Shown in pieces: positions 45,265-54,601 of a stretch of 64,000 nt of DNA. The position numbers and the translations under genes are program-made. Origin of the DNA: Aminobacter sp. AP02. Lineage in GTDB: Bacteria; Pseudomonadota; Alphaproteobacteria; Rhizobiales; Rhizobiaceae. How positions within the stretch are numbered: position 1 is the stretch's first letter; every line of letters starts with the position of its first letter. The stretch covers positions 62,001 through 126,000 of the forward strand of contig NZ_QGGX01000006.1 of assembly GCF_003148805.1 (NCBI RefSeq), written 5' to 3'. A model generated the notes under the pieces. The model saw only the letters and a program-made list of their open reading frames with translations, was not told the origin of the DNA and did no database searches.

Positions 45265-45296
45265 CTACGGCACCAGGTTCATGCCTGCTGCCGTAG
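45265..45296. terminator. Convergent hairpin at the panB-like stop
   Basis: CTACGGCA (45265-45272) and TGCCGTAG (45289-45296) pair in an 8-bp stem with a 16-base loop. The hairpin spans the last codons of the panB-like gene and lies 30 bp past the secretion-operon stop, so it could serve both directions. U-tracts are weak. Confidence 0.45.
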
Positions 45297-46085
45297 AAAA
45301 TCCTCGAACTTGCGCATCTCATCGGTTCCGATACCGACCATGTGACTGCCGTCCGGATAAGCGCCGGTGGCAATGTCAGCCGCATACTCGCCGAACGCCG
45401 CAATGCGCTCCTGCTGGATGCGGTCGAACTCCGCCGCAAGATTGCGATAGACCTTGGCATGGCGCGGAAAATGCCCCCGGTTCACGCCAAGCACATCTTC
45501 GGCAAACAAATACTGGGCGTCGCAGCCAGCGCCTGCTCCCATCGAAATCATCACCAGCTGCGTTCGCTTGGATATGGCCGCTGCAACCTCTGCCGGCACG
45601 ACTTCAATCTCTGCAGCAAATGCCCCGGCTTCTTCGAGGTCCTTGACCTGCTTCCAGACCAGCATCGCTGTTTCTACCGACTTCCCCACGGCGCGAAAGC
45701 CACCGGTCCAGGTCGAGTGTGTCGGGATCAACCCAACGTGGCCGCATACCGGGATGTGCTCGTCGCGCAGCCGACGGATCGTCTTGAGGCTCGCCGAGCA
45801 ATATACAGCGTCAGCACTCGCAGCCTTGAGCTTGACTGCCGTGCGAAGGATCTCGCTCGTCGTCGCCCCCATCATCCCGTACTCGTCGCCAGGCACCGCA
45901 AAACAGGTCGGAGCCGCATCGCGAAAACGCTTGTCGAGCATCAGCCCGTAGGTCACCGACAACAGGTCGATACCTGCGCGCTCGGCTGCCTCGGCCTCCT
46001 CCAGCGTCGTTACCCTGAGTTTCGACAGCTGCCGTTTGCCTTTTAGCGCGCGCAAATCCGCGATCGTTGGCCTGTTGCGTGCCAT
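45279..46085 (-). CDS. Divergent PanB-like (ketopantoate hydroxymethyltransferase family) protein
   Basis: A 268-residue PEP-mutase-superfamily protein with the PanB scaffold: GHVGLIPTHSTWTGGFRAVG, EIEVVPAEVAAAISKRT and MGAGAGCDAQYLFAEDVLGV. Against E. coli PanB from memory, the metal ligands in GDSLGM and LADLPFM and the KIEGG Lys/Glu appear replaced (SVTYGLML, VPGDEYGM, VYCSAS), while the GH His and the later Glu remain. It is therefore unlikely to make pantothenate. It lies 39 bp after iolB, so it may take part in inositol breakdown. The alignment should be checked. Confidence 0.82.
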   Translation of the reverse strand: MARNRPTIADLRALKGKRQLSKLRVTTLEEAEAAERAGIDLLSVTYGLMLDKRFRDAAPTCFAVPGDEYGMMGATTSEILRTAVKLKAASADAVYCSASLKTIRRLRDEHIPVCGHVGLIPTHSTWTGGFRAVGKSVETAMLVWKQVKDLEEAGAFAAEIEVVPAEVAAAISKRTQLVMISMGAGAGCDAQYLFAEDVLGVNRGHFPRHAKVYRNLAAEFDRIQQERIAAFGEYAADIATGAYPDGSHMVGIGTDEMRKFEDFLRQQA

Positions 46086-46124
46086 CGTTCTTCCTTCGCT
46101 CAGGATTGTATCTTTGGTTGGGCG

Positions 46125-46937
46125 TTACGCCTTCAGCAGCCACTCATGTTCTTGCGCGTTGTGGAACTTCCACGTCCGCTTCGGCCCCGCCATCACATTG
46201 AGATAGTACAGGTCATAGCCATGGCAGGCCGCGCACGGATGGTAACCCTTGGGCACCAGCGTCACGTCGCCGTCTTCGATCGCCATCGCCTCATCGAGTT
46301 CGCGATGACCGGCGTCGTTGAACTCGGTATAGACGCGCTGGAAGGCAAAACCCTGAGGCGGGTTGAGCCGGTGGTAATAGGTCTCCTCCAGCAGCGACTC
46401 GTCAGGCAAATTGTCTTCGTCGTGCTTGTGCGGTGGATAGCTCGACGTATGACCACCCGGCGTGATTACCTCGACGACAAGCAATGAATCCGCCGGCTCG
46501 CTTTCCGGCAGGATGTTTGTGACGTAGCGCGTGTTGGTGCCCTTGCCGCGTGTCTCCTGTTTGACGTCGTCAGGGCCAATCACTCGAACGGGCAGATTGC
46601 CGCCGACGTCGGGTGCCGTGCACACGGCCAGTTCCACATCGGTCTCGGCTCTCACCGACCAGTCGCCTCCCGCAGGCACATAGACCGACCACGGCTTGCC
46701 TTCGAACGGCGACATGCGCTCGCCCAGCGTGCCGAGGTCGTCTTCCCCGACCCGGACATGCGCCTTGCCCGATACCAGCACCAGGCAGGTCTCGCGGTCC
46801 GCCGTCCAGTCGCCATAGGTATCGCCGGGTTCGAGCTTGTGGAGGTCGAAGCCGACATAGGTCCAGCCTGCGCTTTCGGGCGTCACATGGGTGACGCGTC
46901 CAGTGCCATGCTTGGGCTTGATCAGAAGTTTCGACAT
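46125..46937 (-). CDS. iolB: 5-deoxy-glucuronate isomerase
   Basis: A 270-residue cupin isomerase that converts 5-deoxy-glucuronate to 2-deoxy-5-keto-gluconate. The metal-site region HKHDEDNLPDESLLEETYYH and the stretch EYTEFNDAGH-like RVYTEFNDAGHRELDEA fit IolB. ATG at 46937 has AAGGAG upstream; 16 in-frame codons before it are not needed. Part of the iolC-D-E-B run. Confidence 0.92.
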   Translation of the reverse strand: MSKLLIKPKHGTGRVTHVTPESAGWTYVGFDLHKLEPGDTYGDWTADRETCLVLVSGKAHVRVGEDDLGTLGERMSPFEGKPWSVYVPAGGDWSVRAETDVELAVCTAPDVGGNLPVRVIGPDDVKQETRGKGTNTRYVTNILPESEPADSLLVVEVITPGGHTSSYPPHKHDEDNLPDESLLEETYYHRLNPPQGFAFQRVYTEFNDAGHRELDEAMAIEDGDVTLVPKGYHPCAACHGYDLYYLNVMAGPKRTWKFHNAQEHEWLLKA

Positions 46938-46941
46938 CCAT

Positions 46942-47172
46942 TCACTCCTTGCCGGCTTCACTATTGGCGTCGGGCTTGTATGCAATCAGGAACTGGTATG
47001 CCCCGATCACCGCCATGCCCCCAGCGAGGGTGCCCCAAAAAGCGGAGCCCGTTGCGAATTCGAAGATCGACCATGCGGCGCAAAACGCCACGAGCGCGAT
47101 TCGTCGCCACAGCGGCCTCAGGAAAGGATGGTTCTGATCCTGCATCAATTGGGCACTGCCTCTCGGAGCCAT
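46942..47172 (-). CDS. Small membrane protein in the iol operon (DUF3329-like)
   Basis: A 76-residue protein with two hydrophobic spans (RIALVAFCAAWSIFEFATG, AFWGTLAGGMAVIGAYQFLI). It resembles the DUF3329 type seen in rhizobia. It lies between iolE and iolB with a 4-bp gap to the iolB start, so it is co-transcribed. A later Met (47145) could be the true start. Function unknown. Confidence 0.6.
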   Translation of the reverse strand: MAPRGSAQLMQDQNHPFLRPLWRRIALVAFCAAWSIFEFATGSAFWGTLAGGMAVIGAYQFLIAYKPDANSEAGKE

Positions 47173-47205
47173 ATCCCTGGATCGTAGCCGGCTCTGGCAC
47201 CGCGC

Positions 47206-48123
47206 TCAAGCACCGGGAAAGCCCTGAGTTTCGACGGTGTAGCCGGCAGCCGTCATCACCCGCGTCAACTCGGCATGGCCGACCTGAGCCATCCTCAGCG
47301 GCGGATTCTTTCTGGGATCCTGCTCGGCTTCGACGACGAACCAGCCCTCATAGCCATAGTCGGCAAACTTCCGCACGATCTTGCCGAAGTCGAGCGAGCC
47401 GTCACCGGGCACTGTGAAGGCGCCTAGCGCCACAGCGTCAAGGAAGGACTGCTTGTTCCAGTCCAGAGCCTTGATGATGTCCATGCGCACGTCCTTGACA
47501 TGCACGTGGCTGATGCGCCTGTGGTGATTGTCGATGGCACGCAACACGTCGCCGCCCGCGAAAGCCAGGTGACCGGCGTCGAGCAGCAGGGGGATGCCTT
47601 CGCCCGAATGCTTCATGAATGCATCGAGCTCGTGCTCGAACTGCACCACCGCCGCCATGTGGTGGTGGTAGGACAGCGGCATGCCTTGTTCCGCGCACCA
47701 TTCACCGAATTCGGTCAGTTTGCGGGCATAGGCCTTCATCTCATCGTCGGACAAAATGGCCTTGGTGGCCAGCGGCTTCGAGCGGTCGCCCTGGATCGAG
47801 CGACCGACCTCGCCATAGACGATGCAGGGCGCATCGACCGCCTTGAACAGGTCGATCATCGGCTGGATGCGGCCTTTGTTGGCGGCAAGGTCTTCGTTGA
47901 CCAGCGTGCCGGAGAACCAGCCTCCGCACAGCGTCACGTCGGCGGCCTTGAGGATCGGCAGCATTTCCTCCGGCGTGCTTGGGAAGCGGCGGCCTTGCTC
48001 CATGCCCGTGAAGCCTGCCGAACGCGACTGGCGCAGGCACTCCTCCAGCGACACGTCATCGCTCAGTTCCGCAAGATCGTCATTCCACCACGCGATGGGG
48101 GACATGCCCAGTTTAGCTTTCAC
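47206..48123 (-). CDS. iolE: Myo-inosose-2 dehydratase
   Basis: A 305-residue TIM-barrel dehydratase that converts scyllo-inosose to 3D-trihydroxycyclohexane-dione. Motifs include DAGHLAFAGGD, HVHVKDVR and VVEAEQDP, which carry the metal ligands, and the N-terminal GMSPIAWWNDDL of IolE. Lies between the intergenic repeat and the small membrane protein gene. Confidence 0.92.
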   Translation of the reverse strand: MKAKLGMSPIAWWNDDLAELSDDVSLEECLRQSRSAGFTGMEQGRRFPSTPEEMLPILKAADVTLCGGWFSGTLVNEDLAANKGRIQPMIDLFKAVDAPCIVYGEVGRSIQGDRSKPLATKAILSDDEMKAYARKLTEFGEWCAEQGMPLSYHHHMAAVVQFEHELDAFMKHSGEGIPLLLDAGHLAFAGGDVLRAIDNHHRRISHVHVKDVRMDIIKALDWNKQSFLDAVALGAFTVPGDGSLDFGKIVRKFADYGYEGWFVVEAEQDPRKNPPLRMAQVGHAELTRVMTAAGYTVETQGFPGA

Positions 48124-48196
48124 TTTTTCACTCCGGTCTCAATTGGGTTTCGGCGTCCGCTTCAGCAGCATTCGCGCGCATTCATCATCGTCAGCT

Positions 48197-48366
48197 CTGC
48201 CCCCTCACTGTCCTGCCGGACATCTCTCCCCGCAAGCGGGGAGAGACCCGCTGGCCGCACTGATTTCGCCAAATCGGCACCACCGGCAACGACTAACGGA
48301 GGTGATCGCGACAGCCATTCTCTCCCCGTTTACGGGGAGAGATGTCCGGCAGGACAGTGAGGGGCA
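48197..48366. repeat. Inverted pair of rhizobial palindromic repeats within the iol operon
   Basis: Two copies of a rhizobial repeat face each other, left arm about 48197-48246 and right arm about 48319-48366, spanning about 70 bp of unique DNA. Each arm holds its own hairpin (CTCTCCCCG...CGGGGAGAG) and the tract TGTCCTGCCGGACAT. The whole could fold into a long stem. It lies in the 290-bp gap between iolE and iolD. Confidence 0.8.
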
Positions 48367-48413
48367 GCGCCTACGCTTCAAGCAAGGGCAGCGCGAACCT
48401 CACAGGCCGAGCC

Positions 48414-50264
48414 TCAATCTCCAACCCGCTGCAACTTGAGCTTTTCCTCGTAGCCCTTGCGGGCGGCGTTCACCTCTGCGCGGGCACTCACTTCAGGCAC
48501 CGCAACGTCCCACCAGTGACCGCCCTCGCCGGTCGAGATCAGCGGGTCCGTGTCGATCAGCACCACCGTGGTCCGCTCGCTCTTGCGGGCACGGTTGAGC
48601 GCGGCTTCGAGGTCCGCGATCGATGATGCCTTTTCGGCATTTGCCCCGAGGCTCTTGGCATGGGCCACGAAGTCTATGTCGGGCAGCACCTCATGCCGGC
48701 TGTCGCGCAAGAGATTGTTGAAGTTCGCGCCACCGGTCGCCATCTGCAGCCGGTTGATGCAGCCATAGCCCCTGTTGTCGAGCAGCACGATCGTCAGCTT
48801 CAGTCCAAGCATCACAGAAGTCGCGATCTCGGAGTTCAGCATCAGATAGGAGCCGTCGCCGATCATGATGACGACCTCCCTGTCGGGCCGCGCCATCTTG
48901 GCGCCCAGTCCCCCGGCGATCTCGTAGCCCATGCAGGAGAAGCCATACTCGGAGTGGTAGGAGCCGGGGCTGCCCGCCTGCCACAGCTTGTGCATCTCGC
49001 CCGGCAGGCCGCCCGCCGCGTGAAGCACGATGACCTCGCTGCCCAGCGCACGCTGCACAGCACCGATCACTTGAGCGTCGGAAGGCAGCGCCGTGTTTGT
49101 CGCAGCCGTCACATTGGCGGCCGCCTTGCGCCACTCGGCTTTGCCAGCTTTGGCATTTTCGGTCCACGCGCTTGGCGCCTTGTAGCTTGCCACTGCCGTG
49201 CCAAGCTCAACGAGCCCCTCCCTGGCATCGGCGACCAGCGGCAGCGCGCGATGCTTGGCTGCGTCGAACAGCTGGACGTTGAGGCCAATGATGGTCTTGC
49301 CGGCATTCTTGAACAGCGCCCAGGAGCCCGTGGTGAAGTCCTGCAGGCGCGTGCCGACGGCAAGAACCACATCCGCTTCTTCGGCGAGGCGATTGGCAGC
49401 GGCCGTGCCGGTCACGCCGACGGCGGCCATGTTGAGTGCATGATCATCGGTCAGCGCGGACTTTCCGCCTTGCGTCTCGCAGATCGGAATGCCGGTCGCC
49501 TCGACAAAGCGGGCAAGTTCTTCCGAGGCGCCGGAATAGAGCACGCCGCCGCCGGCAACGATCAGCGGTTTCTTCGCTGCCTTCAACGCTTCAGCGGCAG
49601 TGGCAAGCTCGTCCCGATCGGGTCGTGGCCGGCGCTGCGTCCACAGCTTCTCGGCAAAAAAGCTCTCGGGATAATCATAGGCCTCGGCCTGCACGTCCTG
49701 ACACAGCGACAGCGTTACCGGGCCACACTCGGCCGGATCGGTCAGCACCTGCATCGCGCGCGCCAGCGCCGGGATGATCTGCTCTGGCCGCGTGATGCGG
49801 TCGAAATAGCGCGACACCGGGCGGAAGCAGTCATTGACCGACACCGTGCCGTCGCCAAAGTACTCGACCTGCTGCAGCACCGGATCGGGTACGCGGTTGG
49901 CGAAGACGTCGCCAGGCAGAAGCAGAACCGGCAGCCGGTTGACGTGGGCGAGTGCCGCCGCCGTCACCATATTGACCGCGCCGGGGCCGATGGAGCTGGT
50001 CGCCGCCATCATGCGCTGGCGAAAGTTGGCCTTGGCGAAGGCAATTGCCGCATGCGCCATCGCCTGCTCGTTATGGGCGCGATAGGTCGGCAGTTCGTCG
50101 CGGACCTGATAGAGCGCCTCGCCGATACCGGCGACATTGCCGTGGCCGAAGATAGCCCACACGCCACCGAATAGCGGCACCATGTTGCCATCGATCACGG
50201 TCATCTGCCGCGTCAGATAGCGCGTCAGCGCCTGCGCCATGGTCAGGCGAACGGTCTTGGTCAT
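48414..50264 (-). CDS. iolD: 3D-(3,5/4)-trihydroxycyclohexane-1,2-dione acylhydrolase
   Basis: A 616-residue ThDP-dependent enzyme that opens the inositol ring. The ThDP motif begins GDGSYLMLNSEIATS and ends LLDNRG. The N-terminal glutamate motif is in AHNEQAMAHA. ATG at 50264 (MTKTVRLTMAQ) has GGAGGAG upstream; 58 in-frame codons further back lie in intergenic DNA. Normal length for the family. Confidence 0.93.
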   Translation of the reverse strand: MTKTVRLTMAQALTRYLTRQMTVIDGNMVPLFGGVWAIFGHGNVAGIGEALYQVRDELPTYRAHNEQAMAHAAIAFAKANFRQRMMAATSSIGPGAVNMVTAAALAHVNRLPVLLLPGDVFANRVPDPVLQQVEYFGDGTVSVNDCFRPVSRYFDRITRPEQIIPALARAMQVLTDPAECGPVTLSLCQDVQAEAYDYPESFFAEKLWTQRRPRPDRDELATAAEALKAAKKPLIVAGGGVLYSGASEELARFVEATGIPICETQGGKSALTDDHALNMAAVGVTGTAAANRLAEEADVVLAVGTRLQDFTTGSWALFKNAGKTIIGLNVQLFDAAKHRALPLVADAREGLVELGTAVASYKAPSAWTENAKAGKAEWRKAAANVTAATNTALPSDAQVIGAVQRALGSEVIVLHAAGGLPGEMHKLWQAGSPGSYHSEYGFSCMGYEIAGGLGAKMARPDREVVIMIGDGSYLMLNSEIATSVMLGLKLTIVLLDNRGYGCINRLQMATGGANFNNLLRDSRHEVLPDIDFVAHAKSLGANAEKASSIADLEAALNRARKSERTTVVLIDTDPLISTGEGGHWWDVAVPEVSARAEVNAARKGYEEKLKLQRVGD

Positions 50265-50329
50265 CGTCTTCTCCTCCCACTGCAGCGGCGCATCCTGGGA
50301 TGCCGGCTTCGCTTCAGCTGTCTTTCGAT

Positions 50330-52264
50330 TTATGCCGCCCGACGGTCCCGCGCCGCAAGCCATGCCTTGGTCAGCTGTTCGAAACGCTGGGCCATGTCGC
50401 CCACCGCCGCATCGTCGCTCATCTTGCCGCCGAGCCACTGTTCCGCCGCATGGGCAAAAATGCTGCGGCCGACAGCAAAACCCTTGACCACATCGGCGTC
50501 GGCGGTCGCGGCAAACGCCACCTCGAGTTCAGCAAGCGGTGCCTCCAACCCGAGCAGTACCACGCCCCGGCAATAGGGATCGTTGCTGTTGATCACCGCC
50601 TCGATCTTTTTCCATGCGCCGGCCGAAGCCTGCGGCTCTAGCTTCCACCAGTCGGGCTTGATGCCAAGTGCGTAGAGTTCCTCCAGCGCGCGCGGAATGG
50701 TGTCTTCATCGAGCGTGCCGTGCTTGCCCGCGATGATTTCGATAAGGAGTTCGCGCCCGACCTTGCGCGCGGCTTCGAACAGCGTGCGCAACTTCTGCTG
50801 CTGCTCGGCCTTGAGTTCAGCCGGGTCGTCAGGGTGGTAGAAGCACAGGCATTTGATGGTGTGGTCTACAGGCCATTCAACGAGCTGCGAACCAATGTCC
50901 TGGGAGAATTCGAAGCGCAACGGCCGCGAGCCCGGCAGCTCCACCGGCCGGCCCATCCAGCCAAACGAATGGCGGGCGAATTCGAACATCGCCTCGCGGC
51001 CGAATTTCTCGTCGATCAGCATGCCATAACCGTCGCGGCCATCGGCCACCTTGGCAGCGGCCTTGACCGCCAGAACCTTGAAGTCGCGGATGCGCGTGGG
51101 GTCGGCACCCACCCGAGTGGCGATGTCTTCGAGCTGGATGCGGTGGTCGCAGGCCAGCGCCATCATCGAAGGAATGTCGCTGCGTCGCGTCGTTGCCCAG
51201 TGGACGTGGTTGATCGCCTCGTCCTTGCGCAATGCGCGCTGCTTGCTACCGTTCTTGAGGAAGAATTGTAGTTCTTCGAAAGTCGGGATCTCAGGCGAGC
51301 ATAGCAGCCGTGACACGGCGAACGCGCCGCAGGCATTGGCCCAGGTCGCGGCAGTGGCGAGGCTTTCGTCACCCAGCCAGCCGCGCAAGAAGCCCGACAT
51401 GAAGGCATCGCCCGCGCCGAGCACGTTGTAGACCTCGATCGGGAATCCCTTGCCTACAATACCGGCCTCAAGGTCGTCAGCGATCGGCCCGTCATAGACG
51501 ATGCAGCCCATCGGTCCGCGCTTGAGCACGATGGTTGCCTTGGACAGCGAGCGGATGGTCTTGAGCGCCGCAAGCAGCTCGCTCTCGCCCGAGGCGATCA
51601 TCACCTCTTCTTCGGTGCCGACGATCAGGTCGCAGTCGGCCAGAACGCCCTTGATGTGGTTCGACACCTTGTCGGAAGCGATGTAACGGCTCTCGCCGGC
51701 GGCATGACCTGCCAGGCCCCACAGGTTCGGGCGGTAGTCGATGTCGAACACCACCTTGCCGCCAGCCTCTTTGACCAGTTTCATCGCCTTGCGCTGTGCA
51801 GCGTCCGTGTTGGGTCGCGAGAAATGCGTGCCTGTCACGACGATCGCCCGTGCCGAGCGGATGAATTCAGGGGCGATGTCGTCTTCGTTCAGTGCCATGT
51901 CGGCGCAGTTTTCGCGGTAGAAGATCAACGGGAACGTCCGGTCGTTTTCCACCGACAACAGCACAAGCGCCGTCAGCCGCTCCTTGTCTGTCACCAATCC
52001 CTTGTCGGACACGCCCTCGCGCAGCATCTGCTCGCGGATGTAGCGGCCCATGTGCTCGTCGCCGACGCGGGTCAGAAGCGCCGAGCGCAGGCCGAGCCTT
52101 GCCGTACCGATGGCGATATTGGCCGGGCAGCCGCCGACCGACTTGGCGAAGGAAGCGACATCCTCGAGCCGCGAACCGGTCTGTTGGCCATAGAGGTCGA
52201 CCGAGGCGCGCCCGATGGTGATGACGTCGAGCTGCGCTGTAGGCTGGGTGTTAGGATCGGCCAT
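50330..52264 (-). CDS. iolC: Fused 5-dehydro-2-deoxygluconokinase / DUF2090 aldolase
   Basis: A 644-residue two-domain protein. Residues 1-330 form a PfkB kinase (VGGCPANIAIGTARLGL; active-site NVLGAGDAFMSGFLRGW). Residues about 345-640 form the DUF2090 domain (SDIPSMMALACDHRIQLEDI), proposed to act as the aldolase, so no separate IolJ is needed. This fused form is usual in rhizobia. First gene of the iolC-D-E-B transcript, with an IolR-like site 94 bp upstream. Confidence 0.92.
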   Translation of the reverse strand: MADPNTQPTAQLDVITIGRASVDLYGQQTGSRLEDVASFAKSVGGCPANIAIGTARLGLRSALLTRVGDEHMGRYIREQMLREGVSDKGLVTDKERLTALVLLSVENDRTFPLIFYRENCADMALNEDDIAPEFIRSARAIVVTGTHFSRPNTDAAQRKAMKLVKEAGGKVVFDIDYRPNLWGLAGHAAGESRYIASDKVSNHIKGVLADCDLIVGTEEEVMIASGESELLAALKTIRSLSKATIVLKRGPMGCIVYDGPIADDLEAGIVGKGFPIEVYNVLGAGDAFMSGFLRGWLGDESLATAATWANACGAFAVSRLLCSPEIPTFEELQFFLKNGSKQRALRKDEAINHVHWATTRRSDIPSMMALACDHRIQLEDIATRVGADPTRIRDFKVLAVKAAAKVADGRDGYGMLIDEKFGREAMFEFARHSFGWMGRPVELPGSRPLRFEFSQDIGSQLVEWPVDHTIKCLCFYHPDDPAELKAEQQQKLRTLFEAARKVGRELLIEIIAGKHGTLDEDTIPRALEELYALGIKPDWWKLEPQASAGAWKKIEAVINSNDPYCRGVVLLGLEAPLAELEVAFAATADADVVKGFAVGRSIFAHAAEQWLGGKMSDDAAVGDMAQRFEQLTKAWLAARDRRAA

Positions 52265-52357
52265 GTGTTCCTCCCGGTCGCTCCGCCGCGCCGGCCTGCC
52301 TGGCGTGACTCGTCGCAGGCCAAACAATGAAATTTCAATTCCACATATCAGTCAATC

Positions 52358-52371
52358 GGAATATTTATTCC
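52358..52371. promoter_or_regulatory. Putative IolR operator (GGAA-N6-TTCC) upstream of iolC
   Basis: GGAATATTTATTCC, a near-perfect palindrome, lies 94-107 bp before the iolC ATG. Rhizobial IolR (RpiR family) is reported, as I recall, to bind GGAA-N6-TTCC. No iolR gene is in this window, so it would be encoded elsewhere. Confidence 0.6.
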
Positions 52372-52391
52372 TTCGACAGATTGTGCATCAT

Positions 52392-52415
52392 CACCCCGCC
52401 TCCTCGGGCGGGGTG
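52392..52415 (-). terminator. Hairpin after iolG
   Basis: CACCCCGCC-TCCTCG-GGCGGGGTG is a 9-bp GC-rich stem with a 6-base loop, 18 bp past the iolG stop and before the iolC promoter. No strong U-tract follows, so termination may be incomplete. Confidence 0.55.
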
Positions 52416-52432
52416 GTGGTTGCGGGTCTTGG

Positions 52433-53428
52433 TTAGCCCTTCAGGCGAACAGTCTTGCCTTCCTTGACCGATTGCAGCGCTGCATCGGCCAGTTGCAAGG
52501 CGATCAGCCCGTCCTTGCCGCTTGGCGAGACCTTCGCGCCCTTGGTCACCGAGGCGACGAAGGCGGCGATCTCGGCGGCATAGGCCTCGGTGTAGCGGGT
52601 CATGAAGAAGTCGTGCAGCGGTGGGCGGGTGTAACCCTTGCCGTTGGCGACCTCGATCGACACTGCGCGCTGGTTCTCGGCCGCCACCATGCCGTCCGAG
52701 CCGTGCACCTCGATGCGCTGGTCATAGCCATAGGTGGCGCGGCGCGAATTGGTGATGACGCATTGCTGCCCGGTCGCCGTTTCCAGGATGACGCTGACGC
52801 TGTCGAAATCGCCAAGTTCGCCGATCTTCTTGTCGACCAGCACCGAGGCAGTCGCCGTCACCGCCACCGGCTCGGCGCCGAGCAGGAAGCGCGCCATGTC
52901 GAAGTCGTGGATGGTCATGTCACGGAAGATGCCGCCCGAGCGCGTGATGTACTCAGCCGGCGGGGCCCCGGGATCGCGCGAGGTGATCACCACCTGCTCG
53001 ACCTTTCCGATGGCGCCGTCGTCGATGGCCTTGCGCACGGCGGCGAAATGCGGATCGAACCGTCGGTTGAAGCCGACCATCAGGGTGCCGCCCGCCTTGT
53101 CCACCACGGCCAGGCACTTTTCGACGCGCGCAGCATCGAGATCGATCGGCTTTTCGCAGAAGACGGCCTTGCCGGCGAGCACGAAGCGCTCGATCAGATC
53201 GGCATGGGTGTCCGTCGGGGTGCAGATCACCACCGCGTCAATGTCCGACGCCTTCTCGATCTGGTCAATGGAGCGAACCTCGCAGCCATAGGCCTCTGCG
53301 AGATCGCTGGCGGCCTTTTCGAAGGCGTCCGCCACCGCCACCAGCTTCGCCTGCGGGTTGGAGGCAACGGCCTTGGCGTGAACCTTGCCGATGCGGCCTG
53401 CACCCAGGACACCGAACCGAACTGTCAT
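52433..53428 (-). CDS. iolG: Myo-inositol 2-dehydrogenase
   Basis: A 331-residue Gfo/Idh/MocA oxidoreductase. The N-terminal NAD site is FGVLGAGRIGKVHA. EKPID near residue 93 carries the conserved Lys, and GGIFRDMTIHDFDMARFLLG holds the catalytic region. It oxidises myo-inositol to inosose, the first step of the pathway. It adjoins the inositol importer genes (100-bp gap to iatP). Confidence 0.9.
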   Translation of the reverse strand: MTVRFGVLGAGRIGKVHAKAVASNPQAKLVAVADAFEKAASDLAEAYGCEVRSIDQIEKASDIDAVVICTPTDTHADLIERFVLAGKAVFCEKPIDLDAARVEKCLAVVDKAGGTLMVGFNRRFDPHFAAVRKAIDDGAIGKVEQVVITSRDPGAPPAEYITRSGGIFRDMTIHDFDMARFLLGAEPVAVTATASVLVDKKIGELGDFDSVSVILETATGQQCVITNSRRATYGYDQRIEVHGSDGMVAAENQRAVSIEVANGKGYTRPPLHDFFMTRYTEAYAAEIAAFVASVTKGAKVSPSGKDGLIALQLADAALQSVKEGKTVRLKG

Positions 53429-53527
53429 GACAACCTCATTTCCTTGGCCCGCGCCGTCCGGGCCTGCAATCTTGATCTGTGGGGATGAAGGCTGCCCGCC
53501 GACGGGTGCCGGGCGGCCTGTTGTTGC

Positions 53528-54571
53528 TTACGCCTTCTTGCGCTTGTTTTGGCGGTGCTGGTCGATGATGACGGCCGACACGATGATGATGCCCTTGATG
53601 ATTTCCTGATAGTAGGCGCCGACCTTGAGGAAGGTGAAGCCCGAAGTCAGCACGCCCAGGATGATCGTGCCGATCACCGTGCCGGTGATGCGGCCGACGC
53701 CACCCGACAGCGAGGTGCCGCCAATGACCGCCGCGGCAATGGCGTCGAGTTCGTAGGCAACGCCCATACCGGGCTGGCCGGAAGCCGCACGCGCCGCCGT
53801 CATCACCCCTGCCAGGCCCGACAGCAGGCCGGCGACGGCATAGACCTTGATCAGGTGGCCGCCGATGTTGATGCCCGATACTCGAGCTGCCTGCGGGTTT
53901 GCGCCTATCGCATAGGTAAACTTGCCGTAGCGGGTGTAGGTCAGCGCAATGTGGCAGATGACGGCAACCAGCAGGAAAACGATGACCGGCAGCGGCAGCG
54001 GGAAGCCGAAGATGTTGAAGCTCTTGCCGAACCAGGTGAAGCTGTCGTCGAGCAGCGCCACGGGCTGGCCTAGCGTGTACCACTTGGCCAGGCCACGCGC
54101 CGACACCATCATGCCGAGCGTGGCGATGAAGGGCGGTATCTTGGTTCTGGCGATCAGCGATCCGTTGACTATGCCGGCTAGGAGGCCGACGCCGAGGCCG
54201 GCCAGGATCGCCCATATCGGCGAAATGTCGGTCAGCGTCGGATAGACGGCGCGCGGGTTGGCCGACGTCTGCGCCAGGCTTGCAGCCACCATGGCGGAGA
54301 GGCCGACGATCGAGCCGGACGACAGGTCGACGCCGGCGGTGATGATGACCTGGGTCACGCCGACCGCGATGATGCCGATCACCGACACCTGCAGGATGAT
54401 GATCGACAGGCGCTGCTTGTTGGCGAGGAAGCTGTCGCCGACGAAAATCCAGCCAAGAATCTCGAAGACAATGGCGATGCCGATCAGCACGCCCAGGATC
54501 GAGACCTCGGGCGGCAGGCGCTTCTTGCTTCCAATGACGTTTGCGGAACCCGCAATCTCGTTCGTCGACAT
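53528..54571 (-). CDS. iatP: Inositol-type ABC transporter permease (RbsC family)
   Basis: A 347-residue membrane protein of the ribose/inositol permease class. It has spans such as [20 protein letters not shown] and the motif [15 protein letters not shown] near residue 85. [18 protein letters not shown] lies late. It starts 30 bp after iatA. The inositol assignment rests on linkage to iol genes. Confidence 0.85.
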   Translation of the reverse strand: MSTNEIAGSANVIGSKKRLPPEVSILGVLIGIAIVFEILGWIFVGDSFLANKQRLSIIILQVSVIGIIAVGVTQVIITAGVDLSSGSIVGLSAMVAASLAQTSANPRAVYPTLTDISPIWAILAGLGVGLLAGIVNGSLIARTKIPPFIATLGMMVSARGLAKWYTLGQPVALLDDSFTWFGKSFNIFGFPLPLPVIVFLLVAVICHIALTYTRYGKFTYAIGANPQAARVSGINIGGHLIKVYAVAGLLSGLAGVMTAARAASGQPGMGVAYELDAIAAAVIGGTSLSGGVGRITGTVIGTIILGVLTSGFTFLKVGAYYQEIIKGIIIVSAVIIDQHRQNKRKKA

Positions 54572-54601
54572 GGTTCTTCCACCTTGAGCTAGCTGGCGCC
54601 G

